The notes below the pieces were generated by a model. The model made no database searches and was not told the DNA's origin. It worked only from the letters and a program-made list of their open reading frames with translations. A DNA stretch of 64,000 nt from contig NC_090281.1 in the NCBI RefSeq assembly GCF_037392515.1, positions 48,460,645-48,524,644 on the forward strand, given 5' to 3'. A program made the position numbers and the translations under genes. The DNA comes from Haliotis asinina (lineage: Eukaryota > Mollusca > Gastropoda > Lepetellida > Haliotidae). Below are positions 11,633 to 23,842 of the stretch, piece after piece (the first letter of the stretch is position 1; every line of letters starts with the position of its first letter).

Positions 11633-11964
11633 TCCCCAAGGTATAAGCTATACTCTGACAATTCACAGTTCAGTATAAGAGACTCTGGACGCGGACAAGT
11701 ATCGTTTATCACGTAAATATCTCTGTAAGGCGTGCTCCTTCTTCAAAGTCCAACATGATTATTCACATTTAAAGTATCCAGGTCTGGCGAAACCAGGCGG
11801 CCATTTGTACTCAGGGAGAGATAACTCACATGGTATGCAATGGACGCTACAAGAAGGACAAAACGTCCATTGTATGGCATTATAAAGCTCCAGTCGGGTT
11901 CAGATCAGGTTTCTTTTGTCTCGTTCCGTGCCGTCAGGATCCTACGTTAATAATGCTGATGGTT

Positions 11965-14900
11965 TCAGAAAGACGAATACGGTCCGAGAACGTGAGACTT
12001 CTCCCGTCGTATACCCTGAATACTGAAGCTGGGACCGTGGGGCCGCGTGCAGGACGTCGGGGTGTATGATCCAGGGCCAGGTGTGTCTTCTGAAGAAAAG
12101 AAAAGAACTGTTGTGATACTTAATTTTTTTTTAGGTTATTTTACACTGTATATTCCTCTCATGAATATAATTGGCCTATCGGTAATCCAGTATGGAGCAG
12201 ACAATGCAGTGATCAGGAGCCTGAATATGGACAAGGGACATACATCAACCAAGACAGTGCGTCTGACCACCCGATCCCGAGAAGCATGGGTTGATGAAGA
12301 CTCGTCATCGCTTCAAGTGATTAATTACAACTGACAAAGCACAGCGAGGTTTGGACAAAATATTAGCCAAGAAAGTGAGTCTGACCACCCGATCCCGAGA
12401 AGCATGGGTTGATGAAGACTCGTCATCGCTTCAAGTGATAAATTACAACTGACAAAGCACAGCGAGGTTTGGACAAAATATTAGCCAAGAAAGTGAGTCT
12501 GACCACCCGATCCCGAGAAGCATGGGTTGATGAAGACTCGTCATCGCTTCAAGTGATAAATTACAACTGACAAAGCACAGCGAGGTTTGGACAAAATATT
12601 AGCCAAGAAAGTGAGTCTGACCACCCGATCCCGAGAAGCATGGGTTGATGAAGACTCGTCATCGCTTCAAGTGATAAATTACAACTGACAAAGCACAGCG
12701 AGGTTTGGACAAAATATTAGCCAAGTATCGTTTGATATCAATCATATGAACACGAGTCCGTAATACTTTAGACTCTGAAGCTATTTGGTTATGTTTCCCA
12801 TTGCTACACATTCACTGGATTATCACTGGACAATCTCCCAGTAATCCAAATCCTGTTTATAGTGCTGTCTTTGTACATTAATCCTACCTTGGGTATATAC
12901 ATCAGCAACAACTCCACATGTACATCGATTATTCTGATGAAGCTGCGAGATGTCTCCCCAGACAGTCGTCATGAATAACATTATCCGTTAAAAATACTAG
13001 GTTCGAAATGTTGAAAAAAATAACTGTACCCTACCTGAACAATCGTCTTTTCAGTTACCAAAAAACATATATTATCAAGCATGAGGTGTAAAATATATTT
13101 ACTTTTATATGTAAAACACAATTCAGTTGTGGCTTTGTTTATTGCCATCTAATGCTCAACCAATCATTTTTCCCTTGGTTGTCAATCATCATACTTTCTG
13201 ACATTATAAAATATGCTATTTCACGAGGTCAAATCATGTTTTTAACAAAATACATATTACCCCCGGAAGACCAGAGTATTGTGCCCTCCCGCCTGAACTG
13301 GTGACTGTAGGCTGGGTGCCTCCTGAACAGAGCTCTGTCCGCGTGATGAGTGTCATACTCCCCCGGAGACGGTTCCTTGTCGGACCCTGAAATGATGTAT
13401 GTTATATTCGTTTGGATCAAAATAAAATGATCATGATAATCAAAGCTAAATACAATGAGACGTGGTTGTGGCGAAATTGTAGGGACATACGTTAATATAC
13501 TGAACAGCAAAAGAAACACATTTGTAAAGATGTAAATAGAATACATAAACATGAACGCTTACTTTTAACAGATATCTTAAAAAACTTTCTTTTTGCTGTT
13601 CAGTATACTTCGACTTATCACAGCCGAACAATTATGACGAAATGTATAATACGTAGCGACATTTCGAGACAACCGGTAGTTCGACGCGTCGGACTGTATA
13701 CTTGAATAACGAGTTGCGGTTACATTGGAACAATAAAAGTGACACACTTAGAATCAAAACGTAAAATAATGGCAACTTTTCCCCCATTATTTGTGAGGGT
13801 CCAAACAAAAAGTCTCCTGAAGAAAGTCTCCCACATTAAATTCTGATATGTCAGTTTCTCATCTAACCACATCAATGAAGGAGTCCAGCCTTACGAAATT
13901 ATTAGTTTCCACTTGCTACAAAAATGGCTTGAAATTATTGTGAACATAAAGCCTTAAATTTAATGAATGCTCTCTTTAGTTAGAACTCATTCACTGTGTT
14001 TTTCAGACGATTGAAAAAGCTAATCCTTCTGTTATTATTTTGTGAATATTTTTATCTGGGTTTTTTTCAGACGTGTGTGGTCATACCTTGTTTCATAACG
14101 GAGAAGTCGCCTTTCCTCCCCATAGAGTAAGACGGGGACTCCGGCATAGTCCTCTGTCGTGGTCCAAGCAGCGAGCGTTTCTTATACAGGTTTGGCGTCG
14201 GCCACTATACACATATGGAAAACGTTAGTTTCTGAGCGCCATTGTTGATATTCACCTGGGTTTGCAAGGTGTTAAACAGTAACACACGCATCAGTGGGTT
14301 CGAGTGAATGATTGTTGCATATCGTCGCATAGCCATGCGTCCAAATATGTTAAACATGTCAGTAAAGGTAGATGTTGTCGAAGCTTTTATCTCACTTATT
14401 AATTTAAGAATGAATGAGTGAGTGACTTTAGTTTTACGCCGCTGTATTCCAACAACATCACAACAGGGACACCAGAAATGGGCTTCATACAATGAACACA
14501 AGTGGGGAATCGAACCCAGGTCTTCGGCGTGACGAATGAATGCTTTAATCACTAGAATACCCATCCGCACAATTCATTTAAGAAAAGGACGACGACTAAT
14601 AAAGGCGACGATTGAAGGCTGTATATGAACCTGCCCAAAACACGAGTGGCGTTGTTTAAATACCCTTAATGGTGGTGTGAAACAATTCTTTATATACACA
14701 ATTACAACCGTTTGTTTAGCAGTGCCATACATGTGTGTACATATGGACGAGGAGCGGTTCGTTAATCAGCACATTCCATAATACAGACATCACTTAATCC
14801 GGAAACAATTTAATGTAGACATTAATGCGGACATGCGTCGGACAAGACATTTCAATCTGGACTTTTTTGGCATACAATTGTTTATATAGACATTCAACAG

Positions 14901-17900
14901 CTGTTATTATAGTAGATTTTTTCTACTCACCGTCCCGTCACTGACGAAGTCCACCTTGGTGTGCCATACATGGGGCGTCTGGAACCAGGTCTTCGCCCAG
15001 GACGTTCTCGATCCCCCTTCTGTAACGAAACGAAATGACCTCATTAGTGGTGTTATCTGATACTGACTTCCTCGGAGACAACACATGGCAGGGTGTGAAC
15101 TTTATTGATGTCCATGCTTAATTGTGAAAAATACATTACAGATGAATTTGTTTCCTCTTTGTAAAGTTATGAGAATACAATTTATTACCTCTTACCTACA
15201 GTCTAAGTATTTATCCTCAGTACTTTTCGTCAGGCTCCACTACTGAGTCTAACGAAACCTTATGGGAGGTCGCGTCAGGTAAGCTTTGAGATTGACCAAT
15301 CAGAAAACAGCTTACCAAATCGCGGAAGTGGATATTCGCACATGCCTTTTGAACTTTTTATCTCGAAAAGGTTAGAACCTGAACGATTCCGAATGCTATT
15401 TAGCGTATGATCCCACACGGCGCACGTTACAACCATGACAACGTCGAGTAAACAGTCGCTAAAATTGTGTTTTGGGCAATATTCAAGGATGTCATCCTGC
15501 GGAAATATTAGCTAATGGTAACCATATCAACAGAATCCCAAAAGCGTATATACTGCAGGTCAAATAACTGCGTTATATGCTGATTTTTGTTTGTGGACAG
15601 ACCAGTCTTCTTAAATGCGAGCGAAGCGAGCAATGATTGGCAACGTACGTTCCTCGCTTCGTTTCGAAAAATATTTTTCATGCCAAAATAAAATATTGCC
15701 ACCATCAAAACTATACACTAATTTCTTCACTGGGTTGTGCTTTCACATTTCCAACCCCATGTTCAACCATTACTCACGTGAAATATCTTTTATTCAACAT
15801 TTTAAGAATATAACTCGTGGTATATCAGACCGTTCTTCGCCTCCATTCACCCTTCCAGCTTCCGGTTCAACGGAGTAAAGGAACAGGAGGGTATTATTCC
15901 ATATGGAATACTTGCAGTTACCTCCCCTGTTTCATTCGCCCATTACGCCAGAAGTGTTTTTATGTGGAAAAAATATTACGAAAATTCTACCAATAGAGAC
16001 AACAGATAAGGTAAATAAACACCAACAGGTTCATGATAAAATTAGGCAATATGGTATTTCTTTTTGATTTCTACTTATTCTTGTTCCGTCACTCCGTTCA
16101 GCAGGAATTTGGCAGGGGTGATGGAGGCGAAGAACGATCTGAATACCACGAATGGCGCCTAAAATGTTGAATAAAACATATTTCATGTGAGTAAATATTA
16201 AACATGGGGTAGGTAATCTGAGAGCACAACCAAGGGAGGAAATGTGAGTGTACCTTTGACGGTGGCGCTTTTTATTTTGACATGAAAAATATTTTTAGAT
16301 CGAAGAGAGGGAAGTACGTTGCCAACCTTTGCTCGCTTCGCTCGCATATAAGAAGACTTGTCTTATTCTCTATGCAGCACTTTACGCTACATTTTGCCTG
16401 TGCTCCGATCCCTAAGTAGTAGCCGTTGTCTGATCTATATAACCGTCTCGCTATTGATTGGACGGTCATAGGGTTTGTTAGACTCAGTGGTAGAGTGTCA
16501 CGAATAACACTGAGACTAAGTATACTAAGACTGCTTACTCAATTATCCATAGTTTACATATCTAAGCGTTTATTTGATATTTTTCACCCTGTGTCAAAAC
16601 ATTTGATGTGGATGTAGTTCGGTGCACGGGCCAGCATGTTCCGCCGCTGCGGTGCCACAGACAGAAACAGCTAACAGTTCGTGAAACACAGGGGTAAGCC
16701 GTGTCCATGCTCAACCGGAAGTTGGTCGCCATCCACTATCATTTCCTAGATAGACAGTCGACTCCGGTAGAGAGTGAGTCACGGTTGAGCATGGACAAGA
16801 CTTACCTCCTGTGGAATACATCACTTGTAAACTGGGACATCACATCTAAGGATACATGTTTTCTAAACAAATCTGTAAACCTTATTACAGTTTCGGACGA
16901 AACCTCACGATCCTTCTGTCCCCAATTTCACAAGTAAGGATTAAAATTTTGCATCGAGAACATTTACCTTAATTTTTAGTCTTGAATATTATTTCAACAC
17001 TTCGAATGAATGTTAGAAAAAGAAGAGAAGGTTAACACAACTTAGTTTTCTAAACTCCACCGAGTTTGATTCTCAGCACCGGTACAATGTGCAAGTTTCA
17101 TAGTCTCTGACGCTGTGATACTGCTGTTGATCACTGGATTGTCCCAGAGCTGAGCTATTGCTGAATGCGGAGCTAAACAACAAACACGCAAATCGCGATA
17201 AACAATTAAAACACTAATCGTGATCAAACATGTTTGTACCTCTCTCCGGCGAACACCTAGCTCCAAATGTCCAGGCTGGGGCGTTAGTTTCATTCAGTGG
17301 CTTGTTCCGTGGGGAGTAGGTCCACGGGGAGGGACCCTCCATGTCCACTTTAAGAGGAGGACGCGAGTTGTTGGCTTCTTCCCAAGTAATTACCTTCGTT
17401 GGACGGCGAGGTTCCTCATAATACAAACTCGGCGTTGCGCTGATCGTTTTGGATCTGAAAAAATGTTCAAATACATAACAAAATAGGGACGACAAAACTT
17501 TATGGATCATTAACTTCTTTGTTTAAAAGTGTCGGCGTTTGTGTATAGATTTTTATACTGTTTTCAAGCGCCACTCAAACAAATACATGTATAACAGGAT
17601 GTCCCTTCGCCAAAACTTCATGACATTAACATGAATATTAACAAGTAAATAACTACCTTATTGGCCACGGCTTTGCCCTCAGTGTTAGTTCAAGAGGAGG
17701 TAACATGACGAAGTTGCTCATGTAGCCAGCTTATACCTGTTTTAAACTTTGCACGAGATATTATGCCGGACACAATTAAATTCCTCAGCCAACTGTTCCG
17801 GAACCCAAACGCTCGCGTTGTAGCGATATCAGCGTTATAAATGACGGCGCTGACGCAGCGAGTTTGTTAAAGAAAATACAACATTTGTAAAGGTTGTGTT

Positions 17901-19785
17901 CGTTTTTAGATCCACTGTCGATTTATCAAGATGAAGAGATAAACGTAGGTATTTTATCTTATTGCCGTTGAAGAAAAGAAAACATGCAACAATCAGATTC
18001 ATTTATCTCGAGCAACTACAGATTGAAAAGTGTTGGGTTTTATATATGGAGCGGTAAGCAGAGTGACCGACTTGTAAAGCCACTTTCGGAGAAATGGAAT
18101 CTGTCTTAGGAGACAATGGAATCTGTCTTAGGAGACAATGGAATCTGTCTAAAAAGACAATGCAGACTTAATGTTCTCTGACGTGTTTGTTTTTCTTTAG
18201 ATGATTGTATAAACGTGTGACGAATTTTAATGGAGTTTTTGTAGAATCTACGAAAGCCTTTAGAGCCATGCGGGTTTTCTTTATTCTTTTCTCTGAAATT
18301 TCAAGATACAGATTTGAAATTTCAACATGCTAATTTGAAATTTCAAGATGCATATTAAGTTGAAATTTCAAGATCATTATTTTTATTTTTTAAAAAGTTA
18401 AAAACGAATGGCACTAAAATTAGTGTGTACTGCAAGAGACGATAATAATACAAGACGGCACTGATCTTCAAGGATAGCTTTTTTGTAATTTTACAAGTTT
18501 ACTTTTTATGACAAGAATCGGGAGAGAAACACGACTTAATGTTCTCTGGTGTTTTTGTTGCAGACATTTGTACTAATGTGTGCGGAATTTTAGTGGACTG
18601 TTTGTAGAGTCTACGAAAGCCTTCAATGGCCATGCGTTGTTTCCTCTGGTATTTCAAGATACAAAGTTCAAATTTCAATGTGCTAATTTTACATTTTAAG
18701 ATGTAAATGTTCAAGATACATATTAACTTTTGAAATTTCAAAGTAAGAAGTAGAAATTTCAAGACCGTTATCTTGGAATTTCAGCTTAATATTTTGAAAT
18801 ATCTGTTTTGTACCCTGAGATTTCAATAAAGATTTTTTTATAAAGGGCACTAAAAGACTTCCGTATGAACGTGTACTGAATAAGATGATATTCATCCATA
18901 ATAGGAATCAATAAGAAATCTTTCATACAGTCTTACTCACTTCGGGGCCATGGTAACAGTAGCAAGCCGAATAAATCGAGGAGGCACTCGACTCCGTGTC
19001 ACCTGCTTGTGTTCGAATCCTCTCGGCGCGTTCGGAGCTTGTAGACTTTGAATGTGCGCATGCGCTGACCGTATCAATGGCAGACGACTTGGAGGTATGG
19101 TTGACGTGGTTGGGTAGCTGACAGACGACGTAGGTGTCTTTCTTCTGTACGGTTTACCATCGGCAGAACTTTTTTCATCATGTCTCATTTCATCAGGTGT
19201 ATTTGGTGCAGTCTCGACAGCCACCATTGTCCTCGAGTCATTAGCCGTCTCCCTCACCGCACCACCGAGATTAATTTCAGGCATACTTTCTTTAGCTCCC
19301 CCTGACTGATTTGATACAGGGACGCTTTCTGAACCGTTTGTTGTATGTTCCTCAGAAGAGCCATTTAGTGATGGGGCATTGTTCTCCAGAATAGTGTCGG
19401 TGTCTCCCACAGCTGGCACAACCACAGGAGGCATCCCCTTAGAGTCACCAGAACCCGATGTGTCATCACTGATGTCTTTTCCGGGCGACCTGGCTACATT
19501 TGATTTGTCACCCGCGGGAGCATCTTGTGTCCCAATTATAGTATCTTGCCTGTTTCCTGGATCGGCAAGACTTTGACCTTTACTCTCATCCTCACCAAAC
19601 ACTTGCTTTCCGGGAGCGTTCTCCACAGCAGACTGACCGGTACTGTCCTGATGATGTTGCTGAGAGGTATTCAGCGTCACTTCGACTACAATCTGTCCTG
19701 TGTTCCTTGTGGTGTCATCATGGGTCGTTCCAACACCGTTCGGGACATCACCAGTGACGGTCTCTTCCGTGTTTACCGACGACAT
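11965..19785 (-). CDS. STPG3: Sperm-tail PG-rich repeat protein, STPG3-like, with long disordered N-terminus
   Basis: Six coding exons: 19785-18941, 17454-17240, 15019-14931, 14180-14087, 13386-13261, 12089-11965, all phase-consistent, 497 aa. Residues 1-280 (one exon) are Ser/Thr/Gly/Asp-rich, without hydrophobic core, so probably disordered. The rest carries STPG/SHIPPO-type repeats: GPSPWTYSPRNKPLN with APAWTFGAR (about 322-347), MPESPSYSMGRK (exon 4), SPGEYDTHHADRALF (exon 5) and TPGPGSYTPTSC followed by GPSFSIQGIRREK (exon 6, C-terminus). Such proteins bind microtubules in axonemes and sperm tails; that role is from the family, not seen here. The choice of STPG3 rests on the order of blocks and on linkage and is less sure than the family. 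An acceptor at 19842 (TTTTATCAG) lies before the ATG, so a 5' UTR exon lies further upstream. Exon 5 could read through to a stop at 13229, but the phase-1 donor at 13260 joins exactly to exon 6. Confidence 0.82.
12190..12730 (-). repeat. 118-bp tandem repeat derived from a SINE-B fragment, four copies
   Basis: A SINE-B piece (12190-12310, with AATGCAGTGATCAGG and GTCTGACCACCCGATCCCGA) is followed by further copies; GTCTGACCACCCGATCCCGA starts at 12261, 12379, 12497 and 12615, exactly 118 bases apart. Copies are nearly identical, including non-SINE sequence CAAAGCACAGCGAGGTTTGG. It is in the last intron of the STPG3-like gene. Confidence 0.95.
14408..14575 (-). mobile_element. SINE-A copy
   Basis: Near full length; tail GAATGAGTGAGTGACTTTAG at left, B box GGGAATCGAACCCAGGTCTT at right. 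Lies in an intron of the STPG3-like gene. Confidence 0.85.
15605..16358. mobile_element. Foldback (long inverted repeat) element, copy 1
   Basis: Left arm (15605-15880) and right arm (about 16075-16358) are reverse complements: TGCGAGCGAAGCGAGCAA at the left end and GCTCGCTTCGCTCGCATA at the right. Inner landmarks repeat on both arms, for example TTATTCAACATTTTAAG and its complement CTTAAAATGTTGAATAA-type sequence. No transposase; non-autonomous. In an intron of the STPG3-like gene. Confidence 0.85.
17095..17190 (+). mobile_element. SINE-B fragment
   Basis: ACTGCTGTTGATCACTGGAT and GCTATTGCTGAATGCGGAG are the only family blocks left. Confidence 0.6.
18100..18165. repeat. Three tandem copies of a 21-bp unit
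   Basis: AATGGAATCTGTCTTAGGAGAC occurs twice and a third time as AATCTGTCTAAAAAGAC. Confidence 0.85.
18166..18740. repeat. Direct duplication of about 200 bp with GAAATTTCAAG motifs
   Basis: 18166-18370 and 18534-18740 share ACTTAATGTTCTCTG, TCTACGAAAGCCTT, GCCATGCG and a run of GAAATTTCAAGAT-type blocks, in the same order. Diverged. In intron 1 of the STPG3-like gene. Confidence 0.8.
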
Positions 19786-19841
19786 CGTACCCCCTTCTCC
19801 TCAGATGACGCCTCACGGTGATGGTGTTGCCATGGATATTC

Positions 19842-20148
19842 ACCTGATAAAACAAACAGGAAATGCTCATCAGGGGTGTTTTTGTTGAAGGTTTTGTATT
19901 TGCTTTATTTTTTTATATCTGGTTTTAATTTGTTGGTTCAATGGTTCAGTATTGTGCAATTTGTAAAGGGTCATTCGTGATACTGCAGAAATAACGCTAG
20001 TATGCATAAGGGAAGCAGCTTTTGCCTTGCCTCTGTTTTCCATCATATTAAATTATAGGGGTTACGAATGACACACATTTAATTGTCAAAAAACACGTAT
20101 ATGGGAACACAAGGTGTGAAGCAGTTGCACATTGCATCACGACTATAT

Positions 20149-20154
<6 letters not shown>
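19842..20154. other. Intron or intergenic sequence, nothing recognised
   Basis: Sequence upstream of the STPG3-like ATG exon; AT-rich, no exon-like ORF and no repeat seen. Confidence 0.5.

Positions 20155-20194
<40 letters not shown>
20155..20194. repeat. (TG)n microsatellite
   Basis: Uninterrupted TG dinucleotides, about 20 units. Confidence 0.95.
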
Positions 20195-20196
<2 letters not shown>

Positions 20197-20461
20197 GAGC
20201 AATAATTTATAAAATATGTTCTAAAACTGTTTCCTTCAAGACTGTTTCTTTTGAATTTATATCAGTGTGCTGACTTCGTGTGATACATTTGGACCATTCT
20301 TGAAAAGACTATTGTTCCAAGTTGATAATTGCAAGAACAAGTACTGCTATACCACATCGGAAAGGAAATTCTGGTTATTTGTTCTGTGTCATGTATCGCA
20401 GCTTGTCATGCAGAATGTACCTTAGAATGGAGCATTTACCCAATGCTGCATTGTTTACTCA

Positions 20462-20615
20462 TAGAGACGAATAAAGGAACATATGAAAGTACAAGTGTTC
20501 CGTTATTTATTCCAAAAATTGCTCCCACGGTGCAATACATACCTTGTAATGAAACCTGGAAAAGAATAAAGGAATACTTGCACTTTCATGTGTCCCCTTT
20601 TTTGTACTGAAAAAA
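20462..20615. mobile_element. Hairpin MITE-like element
   Basis: Arms of about 45 bases: AATAAAGGAACATATGAAAG onward at left is the reverse complement (with mismatches) of CTTTCATGTGTCCCCTTTTT at right. No coding capacity. Confidence 0.65.
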
Positions 20616-20658
20616 GAACTCTGGACCTATCCAGCCTTATCGAACGTGTCTGTGTGAC

Positions 20659-20697
20659 AAGGGTTAGGGTTAGGGTTAGGGGTAGGGTTAGGGTTAG
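20659..20697. repeat. Interstitial telomere-type repeat (TTAGGG)n
   Basis: GGGTTAGGGTTAGGGTTAGG with one GGGGTAGGG variant, about six units. TTAGGG is the usual mollusc telomere unit. Confidence 0.9.
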
Positions 20698-20699
20698 AT

Positions 20700-21470
20700 G
20701 CCAACAGTTTGAGGAAACGACCCAAGCCATCTATCGGTCTGATATACATAAACCTACATCCTGTTTTCAGGGTCTATTCAAGGTGAACGATGCTGTCAAA
20801 TTAAAGAAACTGGTTTTAAATTACTTCAGCTGCATAAACACCTTAAAGGTCAAACTAGGCAGTTATTGGGGGAAATGAGATAAAACACTGATATCTTTAT
20901 ATGGATCGCAGCTGCTGACAGAATGTCTTAAGTAAGAATCTTTCAGGTGAAAGATAAAGTCCCAATATGGACTCTTCCTGGTGTTTACCAAGATGACTTG
21001 ATACGACTGAGATGCTCCGACTGATTATTCCAGCAATCCACCCAACTGTGCTATTTAATTCTGTCAAATATAATACCGATCTTAAATGACACGTCTTCTT
21101 ATGTAACTAAAAATGCTTTATGGTTCAACTTCTTTATTCTCGACCTCTTCTCATGCATTGTGAGGTCAATACACGGAGACGTCACTACGTGAGGGGGTCG
21201 ACATACACACACTTAATGTGGCCTTTGTGTTGTCGTTCAGAGAGGTAGACGAGCTTATCATGTTATTCAGTGTTATTGACAGTGACGCTGACGCTTATTC
21301 AAAGGAAATCATTGAGAGACCATTCAGATACACAACACTGGGGATTACATTAAATCCCACATACAAAACCTAGGTTTATATTATTCACATAACGCGACCG
21401 AGCAGGTGTTTTTCTTTTGAACCCTGCTCGTCTGACCTTAATCAGTTGTTACCCAGTTATATACCTGTAT
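20700..21470. other. Intergenic sequence, nothing recognised
   Basis: No supported exon, RNA gene or repeat was found. Confidence 0.5.
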
Positions 21471-21472
21471 GT

Positions 21473-21480
21473 ATGTGTGT

Positions 21481-21548
<68 letters not shown>
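21473..21548. repeat. (GT)n microsatellite
   Basis: About 38 GT units with one CT interruption near the left end. Confidence 0.95.
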
Positions 21549-21550
<2 letters not shown>

Positions 21551-21721
21551 GTGTAAGTGTGAATATGCGGGCTCATATGCGTTGTGTATGCGTGTGTGCT
21601 TGTGCGGGATCTAGCGTGCCGATCTGACCTGTCTAGTCGCTAGGGGGTTGCTGGTAACTTACAATGATTCCTTGGTACGCGAAGACCGATACCGGAGGTT
21701 GTATTTTAGACAATATATAGA

Positions 21722-21858
21722 CAGTGGTGTGTTGGTTAGTGGTTAAGCGTTCGCTCGTCTCGTCGACGACCAGGGTTCGATTACCCAGACGAGCATGTGT
21801 GTTTGAAGCCCATTTCTGGTTCTAAAAGTGGTGTAAATCTTCACCCACCCACTCACCA
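21722..21858 (+). mobile_element. SINE-A copy, middle deleted
   Basis: Head TTAGTGGTTAAGCGTTCGCT and B box GGTTCGATTACCC good; passes straight from CCCATTTCTGGT to the tail region. Confidence 0.8.
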
Positions 21859-21948
21859 GAAATAAGCTTCACACATTGTACCAATGTGGGGAATCAAACC
21901 CGGGCCTTCAGCGAGACGAGTTTACGCTTTAACCCACTGCCCCTGCTT
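21859..21948 (-). mobile_element. SINE-A head fragment, tail-to-tail with the previous copy
   Basis: ACCAGAAATAAGCTTCACAC and GGGAATCAAACCCGGGCCTT. With the preceding plus copy it forms an inverted SINE pair. Confidence 0.8.
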
Positions 21949-21984
21949 AACACACAATAATTACTGTTTAGCAGACACTGATTA

Positions 21985-22140
21985 CCATTGAACAGACAAT
22001 GATAAGTATAGAACCATGTCTGTTTGGGGTACAGATTAATTTCACGTTAAAGAAGTAAATCAAATAAAGTGAAAATAACATTGCGAATCCTCATACATTT
22101 ACCTTGCTAGTTAAACATTTAACTCTCAGAATTCATAGGT
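21985..22140. repeat. Dispersed AT-rich repeat, copy 1
   Basis: Shares AGTAAATCAAATAAAGTGAAA-type core and following GCGAATCCT block with 56890-57040. Confidence 0.6.
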
Positions 22141-22189
22141 ACGTTTTCACTAAACCAGACTATACCTGTCAGGGATTTTCGTCAGAGTG

Positions 22190-22679
22190 AGTGAGTGAGG
22201 TAGGGAGGGTGGGAGATAATGAGGGTGATATTCAACTCGGCAACATTTCAACCTTATTGACGTGGGAACAATACATACATAAACAAAGTGTACATTTAGA
22301 CAATAAAAACCCGTCGACAATTGACATTAAGACATTTAGAATAGCACACAAAAGTTTAAATATCACACTTAAAACTACCTCATTACCATGAAAGGAAATC
22401 CCAAAACAGAGTGCTACGATAGACAAAGTAGCTATGGAGGTAAACACACATTCGGATAAAAGAGAATGAGTTTTTTTGTTATGTTTTTGACATGCAACAT
22501 GTTCATAAACACCAAAACACCAAACAAATACAAAATGCCTACGACAGCAAACTAAATACCTTCGAAGTATTTTGAGAGATATTCTACAGACCAAAACATA
22601 TGAAGTACAATATTCTGGCAAACAATGCACCAGACCCACGAAGATCCGAGTTAGAACTGATTTTCAGTAAGATGCAACA
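22190..22679. other. Intergenic sequence, nothing recognised
   Basis: Short open frames exist on both strands but none has protein-like composition. Confidence 0.5.
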
Positions 22680-22862
22680 AACGGGATCAGGTCAGGTTCG
22701 CCCACTTGGTTGACACATGCCATGTCATATTCCATTTGTGCAGATCGATGCTCATGCTGTTGATCACATGACTGGCTGGTCCAGACTCGATTATTTACAG
22801 ACCACCGCTATACAACTGGAATATTGATGCGTCTGGTGTAAAACTAAACTCACTCACTGGTA
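22680..22862 (+). mobile_element. SINE-B copy, 5' truncated
   Basis: Runs from GGGATCAGGTCAGGTTCG to TGGTGTAAAACTAAACTCAC. Lacks the ACCCGTGAAGG start. Confidence 0.85.
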
Positions 22863-23779
22863 CGCCAGTACAGCTGATTTGTGAGATATAGTGAAGTTAA
22901 GTGACCTCCATTTCATTTCTTAAGGAAGTATATGTGATTTTAGGTAAACGGTAAAATTAGCCTTCTTATTACTGTTTTTCACCAAGACAATAATGTTATT
23001 TGTAAACACGTTTTTGAAAATTATACTTAAAAATCCATGACATGCTGTTTCGTGAATTTTAAAACAACACTACAGTTGGTCTACATGCTTAGAACTGAGA
23101 GGGTATTTTAAGCAACTGAGTATATTTGGTCTCTGACCTAAACGACGGGACGAAACTGTTAGCTGAAAAACTTATTACCCATTTGGCAATAACACCCCAC
23201 TTTACATTACAAACACAGTTAGTGCTCCCGTGCATAAACTGTTGATATAGGAAGTTAGGCGTCCACAATCGATACGGTCTGCTCGAGACGGCGGAAAATG
23301 ACAAGCCGCAATCTCCGCGGAAGGGGTGATTACACGCGTTCGAACATTTATTGAGTCAGGACAATCGATCTATCGATTACATTGGTTATGGTGACAGGAC
23401 ATATATGTATTCATATGACTGTATTGAATCAAGCTCATGCGTGTATATGATATTGCGGGTATGTATAACGCAGTTACAACCGGTTTATCGACAATGCTCA
23501 CCACTTGGAGTTGATGTCAAGAATTGTTCTAACTTGTGATTTAGACATAACGACCGATTATATCAAATGTTCCGGGAGAGTGAGATGCATGTAGAATACA
23601 AAAAGATCTAGGTGGACAGGTGGTTAGAACAAAGAAAGAAATCAGTTCAATTTGACAAATATAATTGATTGAAAATATAATAAGATGGAAGAGAAAAAGG
23701 AGGGACAATCATTGGATGGGGAGAGGGGGAGAGAGGGGGAGAACAAGAAACTAAGGACACTGCATAGACTGCATATACT
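22863..23779. other. Intergenic sequence, nothing recognised
   Basis: Contains a purine-rich stretch (23690-23750) before the GATA microsatellite. No exon supported. Confidence 0.5.

Positions 23780-23842
<63 letters not shown>
23780..23842. repeat. (GATA)n microsatellite
   Basis: About 15 uninterrupted GATA units. Confidence 0.95.

Larger units (their letters stand above)
10560..11964 (-). other. Probable 3' UTR of the STPG3-like gene
   Basis: Sequence between the TGA at 11965-11967 and an AATAAA signal on the minus strand (10584-10589). It is AT-rich toward the signal and contains a decayed SINE-A at 11478-11632. Extent is inferred from the signal only. Confidence 0.45.

Noticed and set aside
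13229..13260. Stop at 13229 as the end of the STPG3-like protein
   Set aside because: The donor at 13260 joins in phase to 12089, and the joined reading gives a canonical STPG repeat and its own stop; read-through is the less likely form.
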